From Budorcas taxicolor (Eukaryota > Chordata > Mammalia > Artiodactyla > Bovidae), in assembly GCF_023091745.1 (NCBI RefSeq), contig NC_068910.1:178615170-178679169 (forward strand): a stretch of 64,000 nt of DNA. The letters are read 5' to 3'. The translations under genes were made by a program, and so were the position numbers. The notes under the pieces are model-generated. The model saw nothing but the letters and a program-made list of their open reading frames with translations, was not told the origin of the DNA and did not search any database. The first letter of the stretch is position 1. Every line of letters begins with the position of its first letter. Positions 11,648 to 23,103 of this stretch are shown here, piece by piece.

Positions 11648-11771
11648 GAGGCAAGAATACTGGAGTGGGTTGCTATTCCCTTCTCCAGGAGATCTTCCCA
11701 ACCCAGGGATTGAACCCAGGTCTCCCTCATTGTAGGCAGATGCTTTACCGTCTGAACCACCATGAAAGTCT
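11648..11771 (-). mobile_element. Bov-tA SINE fragment
   Basis: Keeps the head and middle (gcaagaatactggagtggg to gtctgaaccaccatgaaagt) and lacks the BovB-like tail. It lies 38 bases beyond the BOV-A2, separated by a G-rich spacer. Confidence 0.88.
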
Positions 11772-12079
11772 AGTTTACCTTAAACCTAGGCATAATAAGA
11801 GTGTTATATAATGTTGATGACTTAAGACATATCTTAATTAGATTAGCAAACAATTATATTTAAGTTATATTTATATTTAAATAAACATATTTAATATTAA
11901 ATATTTTTTAGTTCACATGAATTTGAATTTAAATAGTTCATTAATTTCATATTATCTAAAAACAAAGCTGGTATATCGACGGCAGCACTGCCGGATGTTG
12001 AGGGTTTGAGGCTGATTAGCTCCCTCTAATCTCTTGACACTCCCTCTCTTTTACCTTATTAACATCTTTGCTGCTCTCT
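11772..12079. other. AT-rich unassigned spacer
   Basis: Dominated by tta/aat runs (11830-11960). Nothing else recognised. Confidence 0.35.
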
Positions 12080-12090
12080 TACCTTGCCAC

Positions 12091-12222
12091 CTCCTGGAGA
12101 AGGGAATGGCAACCCACTCCAGTATTCTTGCCTGGAGAATCCCATGGACAGAGAAGTCTGGTGGGATATAGTGCATGGCATCACAAAGAGTTAGACACGA
12201 CTGAAGCGACTTAGCACACAAG
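12091..12222 (+). mobile_element. Bov-tA SINE, 5'-truncated, with target-site duplication
   Basis: Right-half copy from ggagaagggaatggcaaccc to gcgacttagcacacaag, flanked by taccttgc at 12080-12087 and 12223-12230. Confidence 0.92.
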
Positions 12223-12230
12223 TACCTTGC

Positions 12231-13823
12231 AACATATAGGTTCCCCAATTCAGAAGCCTTTGGCTACACACTCCCCCTTCTCTCTGCTTCCCATATCATT
12301 TACTCAGACATCCCCTGCTGCCTACAATATGACTTCCCAAATGTTATCTTCACACTCTGTAAATGAAACCTTTTTTTCCTTCAGTTTCCTAGTAAATCAG
12401 ATTCATATGCCTTACATAAAATCTTCTATCTTCCAATTCACTACTCCGTCCTCTCACTCTGCTTCTCAAATAGAAGCTCTGCTAATTCACTTCTCTCAAA
12501 CATGGAGACAGGAAGTCAGGAACCCAAGAGATGGCAGTCTGAAACTGACACAGGCAAGAGTGCAAAACTGACCCAAGGACTTATCAGGGAGACTTGCTCT
12601 CCTCCCAGGTTCTCCACACAGGATCCTCAAATTGTACCAGAAACCAAGGAAAAGCATGAAATCCACAGCCGATGTGGTGAAATTATACTGACTGACATAA
12701 ATATGTATTAAACAACCTGCTCTACTAATGGAGGAACAACTAGCGGTGGTGGTACTAACTCTGCCATTTAATCTTAAGCTGCTTCTTATTGTCGCTTTTT
12801 GGAACTACAATATTGACCATGAAAGTACTTACTCCTCTATCTTTGTCACTTACTCTGAGTATATTACAGGCACTTTAATACTGTATTAAACATATAGGTG
12901 CTGTCACAAGAGAGGTAATATTCCATCTGTCAGTACACGCTAGGAAAGAACTGTTGTTGACTTTACACCTTCTGAATTCCCCAACACAGTATTCTGAACA
13001 TGGTAGACTCATGTTGAATGATAGTGTGGTACCTATATGCCAATTCATGTGATTTTTGTTCTCTAATCCATCAGTCCATGTTTTCATGTGATTATCGTTA
13101 AATCATGATTTTATATATAACCTTTCCAATCCAAAGCAACACACACACTTTTCTTGATAAATTGTAATCTTATATTCAAGGACTTCCACAATCAATTCCT
13201 TGTTGATTTCTCTGATCTCCTCTCTATATCTCTCTGTAAATCATCAATTCCAGCAGCAAGCACAAGAAAATGGCTTTCCACCTTTGCCAAATCCTAGGTT
13301 TTGGAATTCTAGGACTTCTTAATAAACATCAAAGCTAGCGTAGACTAGATAATGTAGACAAAATACTCGCAAGTTTTTTTCACCCAACAGTGATACCAAC
13401 CAAAGTCAGCAGCAAAAGCAGCAGGTAACGAGTGCCTGGAAATTCTCTTCTTTACCCCAGTCATATACTGTATTTGTATTTAATGAAATTGCCAGAAGGC
13501 AGAGATACTATCGGCAGGGCAAAAAGGAGAATGTGCAAAAATTTTGACAAGTTTTAACTAGACCTGGTCAAAAGTCCACTGTCTCTTAAGTTACACTTAC
13601 TCTTGTAGTTAAAAGAATGCAAACCAGACTAGGGTTCTGCATGTTTACTCTGTTGTTTTGTCTCTCCCTCCTCACAAAGTTTAGCTGACCTCTAGACAGT
13701 TTTTTTCTAAATTTATTAGATTAATTTCTCTTTAGCTCTACTAGCTAAACAGGACATCTTTCACCTCACCTTATACAACAGAGTCATACTATGATAAAAA
13801 TTTCCCACTTAACACATGTATTA
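12231..13823. other. Unassigned unique sequence
   Basis: The frame at 12227-12571 (114 aa) is serine/threonine-rich with no recognisable domain, and I do not call it a gene. The region 12829-12895 shares words with 9890-9935. Confidence 0.4.
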
Positions 13824-14367
13824 GCTTGAGTTCTCCATAAAGATGGAACCAATAGATATAACAGAAACAATATTATATATATTTATATATAAACTAGCAC
13901 TAATTTATATAACATATATAAATATATATTATATACACACAATTTGTATTTGTATAAAGAGAGAAAGAAATGTATTTTAGTATTATAAGGAACTGGTTCA
14001 CAAAATGATTATGGATGCTGGAAAGTCTCAACATCTGCAGTTGGCAAGAAGGAGAGTTGATGACACAGTTATGGTGCAAGAACAAAGGATGAGGACCAGG
14101 AAAGGCAGTGGTATAATTTCCAGAAGATAGACATCTCAGATCAAAGATGGGGAGAGAAAGCAATTTCTTCCCTTATCAGCCTCTTTGTTCTATTCAGGTT
14201 TTCAGTGAATTGAATGAAGCCCACCCACAATGGGGAGGGCAGTGTGCTTTACTCAGTAGGCCATTTCATATGTTAATAACATCCAGAAGCACTCTCACAG
14301 ACAGGCCTAGAATAATGTCTAACCAGATATCTCTACATCCTGTGACCCAGTCAACTTGACACATAAA
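13824..14367. repeat. Old dispersed mammalian repeat, family not named
   Basis: Recognised from a conserved word order seen in many mammalian genomes: gttctccataaagatggaacc, a simple AT insert, aaggaactggttcacaaaat, tgttctattcaggt, cccacccacaatggggaggg, ctttactcag and cagtcaacttgacacataaa. I do not assign LINE, LTR or DNA class with confidence. Confidence 0.6.
13868..13941. repeat. AT microsatellite inside the old repeat
   Basis: Imperfect (ta)n and (tata) tracts ending in a short acacac run; likely polymorphic. Confidence 0.8.
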
Positions 14368-15927
14368 ATTAGCCATCAGAACACATGACATGTGTTTTCA
14401 TCCTGTACATCTGCTCAAATTCACATCCACATGAAATGTTCCCTATTTTTTCTACTTATTTCAGGATCATACTTCCTTCAAGGTGAAACCTATGACTCCA
14501 GAGTTCATGAAAGTTTTCTTAACCACATTCAATCCCGATCATTGTTTTTTCTGTTGAACTCTTGTAGCATTGATGTGTAGACACATAGAAAACACACATA
14601 AAAAAGGAAAAAAAACTACCATATAAGATGATATATGCTGAATCCTTAGTATGCATATTAGCTTAAATAATTACTAAGTGCATATTCTTCATACTGAACA
14701 ATCCTGAGGACTGATCAGCAGTTCCAGGGGCTCTCACATTGTCAGGACTCACACTATTCAGGCTTCTTCTTCACCTCTCTCTGCAAGTAGGTTATGTTCC
14801 CTCAGACAGGCTTTTCTGAGAAGGAGATCTTCCAAAAGCTCCTGACGCTTTCAAAAGCTTCCATTACTCCCTTTGTCCAAGGAGGAAACAAACTCTCACA
14901 ACCCCAGCTATTGACACTACATAGAAGGATTCTTCCTGGCTGACTGAGTTACAGGCCTTACTCTAGACCTAGCACTGCATTTGCGTTCAGAGACCTGACC
15001 CCCAAAAATCACTGTAGCCAAGGATTTCATTAGGATGAGGCTCTCATTACAATTATATGGGGGTAGGAAGTAGGGAGAGGGAGGAGTAATGCTATTCCCA
15101 AAAGAAGAGACAAAACAATTAATGATAATGATCACTAAATTGCAATAATTATTTAGCATATTAATTTCAAAATGTTCTCAAGTGGTCAATTTGCTTGTTC
15201 CTTTGCCAACATTCAAAAATTATTTTTTTCTTCTCCATTAAGCAACCACAATCCAAGTGTTCATTTGATTAAGAGCAATTCTGCCTTTGAGAACCATTAT
15301 AATCTCAATTTGCATTGTTTCTCAGTGTTCCAACAATCAGTGCTGGATTTGTAATGTGAATCAAATCTTCCTATATCCATTCATAGCACAGATCCATACA
15401 TAACAGAAATTTGTCACTGAAAATAGAAATAGTGAAAATAAATTCCTTCAGGAATGAATTTTATCAATAAGTGGAAAGACAAGAATAATAAGCAGCAAGA
15501 AAGACTACAGATTATTAAAAATCAAATTACTTTGCTTTATAAAGTCATATATCCCACAGGTACTTAAGAACATGACTTTAGTCAAAGCTTGAAGGTAGAG
15601 AAATTTATCTTGGACAAGAAACCTTCTGTCAAAGATGTACTTTTTCTGCAGAGAGGAAAAGGTGTTTATTTGATTCCATCTTCTGACCTGGTAATATTAC
15701 TAGCCTAGCACCACAAGCTGTGCCATCAGGCATGTGTGCACATGAGGCTGAAAAAAAGAAAAAAATGTTGAACATAGCAGCCTAGTCAGATTAGAAATGT
15801 GAGACACATTCTCATTTTTACCTTTCCTCTTTACCTAAGGACCTGAAAGTTTGAGCATGTAAAATATGGGTATCTTTGCAGGAGAGCAATAATGGAAGGA
15901 TTCATAGAAAAACAGTGTGATTAGGTG
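14368..15927. other. Unassigned unique sequence
   Basis: No named repeat and no supported gene. A moderately GC-richer part, 14700-15010, has no coding signal that I can see. Confidence 0.4.
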
Positions 15928-16090
15928 AAATGAGCCCAAGGTTTTGAGAGATTGACTCAGATTCTCTGGTACTTCACCTCTCTAAGCTGTTGTTCCTCTC
16001 GTGTGAAATAAGGATGAAGCTAATAATAACCAACTTACAGGATTATTATAAAATATTTAAAAAGCTTTTTAAGTTGCAAAGTGCAAAATT
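15928..16090 (+). mobile_element. MIR SINE
   Basis: Order kept: agcccaaggttttgagagat, then cttcacctctctaagctgtt, ctcgtgtgaaataaggatga and aggattattataaaat. Confidence 0.65.
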
Positions 16091-16369
16091 CTCCAAGAGT
16101 AATGGATTGAATGCATATTGATAGATAAATCTTCTCCCTATCAGACTTCAGAAATACAGGGTGCCATTTTTTTCCATTAATAAGTGATAAGGGTATTCTG
16201 AGCAAATTAATGAGTTAATGAGGAGACTTGTTTATAATCTATTTAAAGAAATAAATTTATCATTTTTTGGAATGATAAATTAACTATTTGAAATGACTTA
16301 TTCCTTTATGATAACTGGTCAAATCAGGCTCTACCATCCTAAGTGAAAAATTAACTGTGTTAGCATATG

Positions 16370-16566
16370 CATTCCATGGGGTTGCTAAGAGTCGGACACG
16401 ACTAAGCGACTTCACTTTTACTTTTCACTTTCATGCATTGGAGAAGGCAATGGCAATCCACTCCAGTGTTCTTGCCTGGAGAATCCCAGGGATGGGGGAG
16501 CCTGGTGGGCTGCCATCTATGGGGTCACACAGAGTCGAACACGACTGAAGCGACTTAGCAGCAGCA
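16370..16566 (+). mobile_element. BOV-A2 SINE, 5'-truncated
   Basis: Begins in the left unit (attccatggggttgctaaga), includes the linker ttcactttcatgcattgg and the full right unit ending agcagcagca. Confidence 0.93.
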
Positions 16567-16674
16567 AATTCTAGTTACTGAATATAACTGCAAGTACTAA
16601 AAGTAAATTTCAAATATATATAGTGATATAATTATTGTGGTTATGTTTTTTAAAAGTTTATATCTTATACATAA

Positions 16675-16879
16675 AGTGTTAGTTGCTCAGTAATGTCTGA
16701 CTCTTTGTGACCCCATGGATTGTCGCCCACCAAGCTCCTCTGTCCATGTAATTCTCCAGGCAAGAGTACTAGAGTGGGTTGCCATTTCCTTCTCCTGGAG
16801 ATCTTCCCAAGCAAAGGATCAAACCCAGCTCTCTTGTATTGCAGGCATATTCTTTCTGTCTGAGCCACCAGGAAAGCTA
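16675..16879 (-). mobile_element. Bov-tA SINE
   Basis: Complete antisense copy from agttgctcagtaatgtctga to gtctgagccaccaggaaagc. Confidence 0.92.
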
Positions 16880-17562
16880 TAAAGAAATATTTATAATAAA
16901 CAATATACAGTCTAGGTTTTCCATTGAAATATGAGGAGGGTATGAATGAGGGAGAGTATGAATGAAAGAAGTTTGACCATGAGTTGATAATTATTGATGT
17001 ATAGGGATTCATTCTCTGCACATTTAGATGTTTAAAAATGTCTATACATTTTAAAAATGTAATTAACATTCAAGGATCACATTTCCTCAAATTTGAAATG
17101 GCTAAGTATATATGTGTATGTATTATTTTGTGTTATATGAATGATTTTAGCAATTTTTATAGGTATCACTTTCTCAGGAAATTGACATCATAGATAAGCT
17201 GAAATACCTGCCAATAATCTTACTGTGAATTATAAATACACACACACTCAGACACACGTATGTATTTTCTTAAAGAAAGGAGAGAGAGAGTAGAAATCAT
17301 TAAACAAGAAGACTTAAAAAAAAGAAAAAGGAAGACTTTATGACATTCCGGGCCTTAGTTCCCCCAGCATTTTGTAATTCGATGGAACACATTTACTTTG
17401 GCCTCAAGAAAGACTTCTGCTAGGGTAGCTAACTCCTTTCTCTAAGCTGGCCTTCCAAACACTACATACTGTGTATAAGTGGATAAGTAGAAAGCTGTGT
17501 CCTTACCAGTCCAGTAGAACTGCCACCTATCCTCTCTGCTATCTGGGACATTTCTTCTTCTT
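16880..17562. other. Unassigned AT-rich sequence
   Basis: Contains a short acacacac tract (17238-17260) and a gagaga tract (17280-17292). No gene seen. Confidence 0.4.
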
Positions 17563-17755
17563 CTTTCAAAATTTATTTTATTTATTTGTCTGTGCTGGAT
17601 CTTAGTTTCAGCACACAGGATCTTCACTCTTTGTTGTGGCATGCGGGATCTTTAGTTGCAGCAAGAGAGCTCTTAGTTGTAGCATGTGGGATCTAGTTCC
17701 CAGATCAGAGATCGAACCCAGGCCCCCTGCACTGGGAGCCTGCAGACACATTTCT
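17563..17755 (-). mobile_element. CHR-1-like SINE, partial
   Basis: Antisense: tttattttatttatttgtct, gtgctggatcttagt, ttgtggcatgcgggatcttt and the tRNA-like gatcgaacccaggccccctg. The last ~40 bases of the head are missing after gggagcctgcag. Confidence 0.82.
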
Positions 17756-17865
17756 TCTTACTTTCCATATTTTTTCTTCTCCTACAATCTACTTCAACAT
17801 ACGAAAAGATTCGGGACTGCAGCTCTGTCATGTGTGATGTTCCCACTTTTGAGACAATTTCATAC

Positions 17866-18000
17866 AGCAAATGTGTGGAACACCCACAGCAGTTCAGGCA
17901 CTGAGTCAAATGCGGAGGTAACAATGAAACGCAAGATGGACAGATGCCATCTCTACCCTCAAAGAGTGCATTCCCTCAGGAAATATCAATTTAAAAGTAT
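17866..18000 (+). mobile_element. L2 LINE fragment
   Basis: Reads as the L2 3' domain: cagttcaggcactgagtcaa, gtaacaatgaaacgcaagat and catctctaccctcaaagag, matching the usual order of summit words (aggcactg, gatacaa, ctgccctca). Confidence 0.45.
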
Positions 18001-18869
18001 ATTTTAAGAAGGTAACATGCAGGAGCTATGGCAAAATCAAAGCCCTGGCCTGTGTTGGACTACCAGGATTCAGCTGGGCCCAAATTATCCCGTGACAAAC
18101 GTCCTGATTTTGTACACTTAGTAAACAGTTCTAGTTGTGACATATCAAACTTAAAGTTGCACTATTTCTGATAAAGGAAACTTCTCAAATTACTCGGTGA
18201 TCAAGTTTTAAATTTGGTGATTAAAACATAATGCAGTTTTTGAGTATGTAGCAGCAAGAACTGATATTGTAGAAGGTTGGTGTTTCCGGATATTGTATTC
18301 TGAGAGTCTGAGATTCTTTCCAAAGCATGCTGCTTATACCTTTCAGGAAACTGTTGACTCCGTCTAGCCTAGCCTTATGCTTCTAGGTTGGACTCTACAC
18401 CCATGTTTGTGTAATGCCTATATATGGTCTCTCAGTGTATTTACTATATAATTGTGTTCATCTGAACTTTCAGAAGTTCAAGGAAGTAACACTAGAATAG
18501 GAATGGCTGAATATCAGCGATCAAAAGATGTCACACTGACTTAGTCTCTTTTTATCTGTTACTGACAGTTCCCTCTGCCTCTGTTGTTCTCATTCTTAAG
18601 CTTACCCTTTCTACACAGGAGGCTACTAGTTGTCCCCAGGTTGAAATCCAAAAAGAAAAGACATCTTGTCTCTCTCGGTATTCACACATCAAATTTATGA
18701 AAGGGCCCTGACTGGAATTGTTTGACACATGTGCGTTTTCTTGACCTTGAACCAGTCTTCACTGTCTACTTCACTTCGTGAAGTAAACATGGAGTGATGG
18801 AGTTGTTTCTTAGAGGCACACTTACTATGCTGACAAAAGTACAAGTATTTTATGAATATTTGATTGTGT
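18001..18869. other. Unassigned sequence, possibly an old repeat in its second half
   Basis: 18650-18800 has words reminiscent of an old LINE-associated segment (agggccctgactggaattg), too diverged to name. A small perfect hairpin (tacttcac / gtgaagta) lies at 18767-18785. Confidence 0.3.
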
Positions 18870-18980
18870 CCATCTCCTCAAATGGACTACATGCTAGAAT
18901 AAAGGCTGTGTCTTATTAATCTCTACATACTCAGTATTACCCCAGGAGATATTCAATAAATGCTGATGGAATAAATATAA
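18870..18980 (+). mobile_element. L2 LINE 3' terminus
   Basis: Ends in gatattcaataaatgctgat, the L2 3'-terminal word, preceded by aaaggctgtgtcttattaat and actcagtattacccc. Confidence 0.7.
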
Positions 18981-20216
18981 TGTAAAAGAATGTGAATAAC
19001 CATCTAGGAAGAGAAGTGGACAGACTGTGTTGAAATAAATTCTGAAGTACATCTGAGTGTATGAGTGCAGGGATTGCCAAGGCCAAACAATGTGTGGAGG
19101 ATCAAAGTGTTAAGAATAAGTAGCTCTTAACCTTTAAATCACTTTGAAAATGTCTCTAAGTGGATACATTGCCTTATTACTCAGTTGACATTAGTCACAG
19201 AGAGGCTTCATTTAAATTTGTCTGTCTTTTTAATAACAGGTAAGAATGCTCATGGGATGATTAAAACTGTACCACATACCCTTAGTTTTGTACTAACACT
19301 GCCACTGAATTACTGAAAGTTCTAGTCTGGGATGCATTAAAGACTTGGAGCCCAAGGTGCCAGCTGCAATACCAGAAGACTTGCTGACCTCGACTTAATT
19401 TTCAGGAACTTTGATGGTGCAAGTGTTCAAAGACAGAAAATTCCATGCCATTTTTATTATACTCTGATGTTAAGTGTTTACATAACTTAACTGTTATTTT
19501 TTTCATAAATGATGAAGTAGAGTCTGGATGAATGTATCATATTATGTTGGGAGCAGTGGTGATAGTTCAAAGTGGTCCAGCAATTATAGCCAGAACCACA
19601 TCAAAACAGACCAAGGAAAACAGAGTTTAAAGAAAGAATGTAATTAAATCACCAAGTATTCAGAGAGGTTGAGGAGGCTGGAACAGCACATCAGAGAATT
19701 GTCTGTTACTGGGGACCTTTAAGATGTCAGGGCAGTTGAGAAAGGAGCAAGTCAGATGATAAGAGAGGGGTTATTGAAACAAAGTAGCCCAGGGTAGCTT
19801 TTTCAAGATATCTAGTAAAAGAAGCTGCAAGACAGAAAATGGGGTTTTGCTTATTTGCTTTCACTTGCTTCTTTAAATAAAGAAGAGTTGGCAGTGTTTG
19901 CAGGTAGAATAGAAGGACCCAGTCAAGAGACAGTCAGTTATTTCAGGAAAAAGGAGGTATTTCATGGAGGAAGATCCTGGAGAAGATGAAAGGTGATACA
20001 CAGCTGAACAGGTTACTGTAGGTAAGGGAGAAAAGTCAAAGGCCTGAGGAAGGTACTTCTTTTGCAATTATATCATTGTTATTTAAAAAAGATGCAATAG
20101 TCAGGTAATTTCAATACCCGAATAATTCAGTCAACGCTAAACAATCATTTTTCACATTTACTTTCTTGTTTTTAAAAAAGGCTGAGATTACAACAGAAAA
20201 ATTCAATAATAAAAAC
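18981..20216. other. Unassigned sequence, possibly L2-derived at 19640-20065
   Basis: The purine-rich part 19640-20065 (ggaggaagatcctggagaag, gagaaggagcaagtcagat-like words) resembles L2 3'-UTR. The rest is unassigned. No coding exon recognised. Confidence 0.35.
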
Positions 20217-20229
20217 AGTTCCTCTACTT

Positions 20230-20709
20230 CAGTTCAGTCACTGTCGTGTGTGACTTTTGGCGACCCCATGAACTGCAACACGTCAGACTTCCCTGTCCAT
20301 CACCAGCTCCCAGAACTTACTCAGACTTCTGTCCATTGACTTGGTGATGCCATCCAACCATTTCATCCTGTCATCACCTTCTCCTCCTGCCTTCCGTCTT
20401 TCCCAGAATCAGGATCTTTTCCAATGAGTCAGTTCTTCACATCAGGTGGCCAAAGTATTGGAGCTTCAGCTTTAGCATCATTGCTTCCAATGAATATTCA
20501 GGACTGATTTCCTTTAGGATGGATTGGTTGGATCTCCTTGCAGTCCAAGGGACTCTCAAGAGTCTTCTCCAACACCACAGTTCAAAAGCATCGATTCTTC
20601 AGTGCTCAGCTTTCTTTATGGTCCAACTCTCATATCTATACATGACTACTGGAAAAACCATAGCTGTGATTAGGTGGACCTTTACCAGCAAAGTAATGTC
20701 TGTGCTTTA
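20230..20709 (-). mobile_element. BovB LINE, 5'-truncated, with target-site duplication
   Basis: The 3' end is at 20230 (agttcagtcactgtcgtgtg) and truncation lies within the post-RT domain (aaagtaatgtctgtgcttt). The flanks carry a 13-bp duplication with one mismatch, agttcctctactt at 20217-20229 and agtttctctactt at 20710-20722, so the insertion is intact. Confidence 0.95.
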
Positions 20710-21058
20710 AGTTTCTCTACTTAAGATATTATAAAATAAAAAGGGGAATATAAATATATAATATATAAATATGGGAGAAATAAACATATAAAACACTGGG
20801 GAAATGGAATAATCAGATTATTTAAAAACAGAATAATTCATAATGTTGAGTTAATATGCCAAGAAATAAATATGCAATACAAAATTAAAGTACATGAATG
20901 CAAAGAATGTTCATAGATATCAGTCTTTGCCAGTTATTGTGCTGTAGGGGCTAAAATACTTAAAATAACTTAGTGTCTTTCTTTAAGAGAGTGAATTCTA
21001 TGCACACAAAAAAATGTGGAAAAGCAAAAAAAACCAAAAACTTTTTGTTAATGCATTG

Positions 21059-21261
21059 AGCTGACTCATTGGAAAAGACTCTGATGCTGGGAAAGATGGA
21101 GGGCAGGAGGAGAAGGGGGTGACTGAGGATGAGATGGTTGAATGGCATCACCGACTCAATGGACATGAGTCCAGGAGCTGGTGATGGACAGGGAGGCCTG
21201 GTGTGCTGCGTCCATGGGGTCACTAAGAGTCGGACATGACTGAGTGACTGAACTGAACTAA
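21059..21261 (+). mobile_element. BovB LINE 3' end
   Basis: Sense orientation from gctgactcattggaaaagac to tgactgaactgaact. It stands 350 bases from the previous, opposite copy, so the two form an inverted pair over their shared ~200-base 3' end. Confidence 0.95.
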
Positions 21262-21984
21262 TAAGGAAACAGCCTATATATATACACCAATAAAAACATA
21301 GTTGATAGTAGGGGAAGTCCAGAAATTGATTAGTCATCTTGGGGAGGTACATCAGCTCTTTTAGATTAGTTGAATTTTTTTCTAATTAACTTATTCAGGG
21401 CATTAGTGCAAACTATTCTTTTCAATCCAAAAGTTAAGTCACCGAAAACAAAAGTGACAGAAGTAGTTTGATTTTAACTCTTATGATGATGATGCACAAG
21501 TAAATTTAAGACAGTTCTCTGAGAACCAGCAAAATATGAAACCATCCCTAGAACAAATGATACATAGCTACTTATGACAGTTCTCTCTATTTTTATTCCT
21601 GTGTTGTGAGAGGTTTTGGTTATATAACATAATAAAAATAAATCAGACAGACATGATCATATTAAAGTGAGAGCATGAGCTAATCAGTCAAAAATGCACT
21701 ATAGTTATTTTCAAACTGGCTCCACACCTGGAAGCAAACTTAGTCATCATCCTGATCTTGTCATCACTATGAGAGACTTTGAGTGACTGCTTTAGACGGA
21801 AGCTGCAGGATTTCAAAAGACCCAAATTCAGACTGATAAATCGCTGAACACTACTATTTGATAAAGGATTCAGCATTATTTAGATCCATTTAACTTGGGG
21901 AAACTACTTAAGATTCACTGCGATTGAATCTTACCCATTCCAAAAATGTTGCTGAATGCATTAAAAAATAACTCTTAGAATTAA
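21262..21984. other. Unassigned sequence
   Basis: No repeat family or gene recognised. Confidence 0.35.
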
Positions 21985-22860
21985 TACGGGCCCTTGTAAT
22001 TACTGCCAGGCCGTATGTTAGGTTCCCCCTGCCTCACCAGCCTGGAGATCAAATGAGGTCACATAACAAAAAGTCCCTCCTAACAAGTCTCTTCAGTATT
22101 TCAGGTAGTCCTCAGAATAACTCTCCACATGCCCCCAAATAGATCAGCTCACATTCTTCCAGTGGGGCCACTAAGTGACACTTGGCATCCACAGGGCCAT
22201 TTAGGGGACACTGGCCACCACAGCCCAGGCCCTCCATGAGATACCAAAACATCCCTGCCTTCCCTTGAGCCTTCTGTCCTCAGAGATGCACTATTCCTTC
22301 CTCGATCTCCAAGGACAGAATCTCCTTTCTGCCTCACTCTCTTTTGAGGGTGAATATATAAGTTATTTTCTTAGCTTGAATAATTTTGAGAGTGAAAGGG
22401 GGCTCTATTTAATAGTTACCCCAAGACAGAATAATAAACTTGACCTAGCCCAGGCAGACTAGGACATACAGTCATCAAATGCATGGTTCCTTTCTTATCC
22501 AGGGTGCTCAGGCAATGGGCCTGCCTCCTGCTTCTTCACCAGTCCTTGAGTTAAAACAGTTCTTTTAGTTCCTTCCTTTTCTTCACAGGCCATGGGATTA
22601 GTCCCCAGGGCTGGCTGGGGGGTATACCCCGCTCCAGTGGTCCTCCCCATTGTCCACCAGTCTTACGCCAGCTCCCTACACAACAAATTCCACTTCACAG
22701 ACACCCCCTCCCCTAAGACACACCTAGATCAAGATGGCCAAATCCAAAAATAGGACACCACAGGGTGGCAAGCCCAGTCTAAGCTCAGAAAACAACAAAT
22801 TATCCCAATAGGGAGAAGAAGAAGGAAAAAAAGGAGAGATAATAACCTTTTCTTTGCAAA
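21985..22860. other. GC-richer unassigned block, possibly an endogenous-retroviral LTR
   Basis: Composition shifts from the AT-rich surroundings to C-rich text (cccctgcctcaccag, ccccctcccctaagac) followed by a polypurine stretch at 22810-22845. LTR-like features are the composition change and an aataataaac polyadenylation-like word at 22430-22440. I cannot see paired LTRs or a primer-binding site, and the antisense frame 22149-22337 has no recognisable domain. Confidence 0.28.
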
Positions 22861-22886
22861 GGCCAATTAAGCTTGCCTGTTATGTG

Positions 22887-23103
22887 GGCTTCCCAGGTGA
22901 CACTAGTGGTAAAGAACCCACTTGCCAATGCAGTGAGACAGACTCGGGTTCGATCCCTGGGTCGGGAAGATGCCCTGGAGGAGGTCATGCAACCCACTTC
23001 AGTATTCTTGCCTGGAGAATCCCTTGGACCGAGAAGCCTGGTGGGCTACAGTCCACGGGGTCACAACAAGCCAGACATGACTAAAATGACTTAGCACGCA
23101 CAC
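22887..23103 (+). mobile_element. Bov-tA SINE, full length
   Basis: From gggcttcccaggtgacacta to gacttagcacgcacac. The intact A-box-like (tagtggtaaagaa) and B-box-like (gggttcgatccct) motifs make this one of the better preserved heads. Confidence 0.94.

Noticed and set aside
12227..12571. 114-aa frame in unassigned DNA
   Set aside because: Ser/Thr-rich with no domain, and no promoter, splice or conservation evidence.
17636..18007. 123-aa frame
   Set aside because: The first third is antisense CHR SINE; the remainder lies in an L2 relic.
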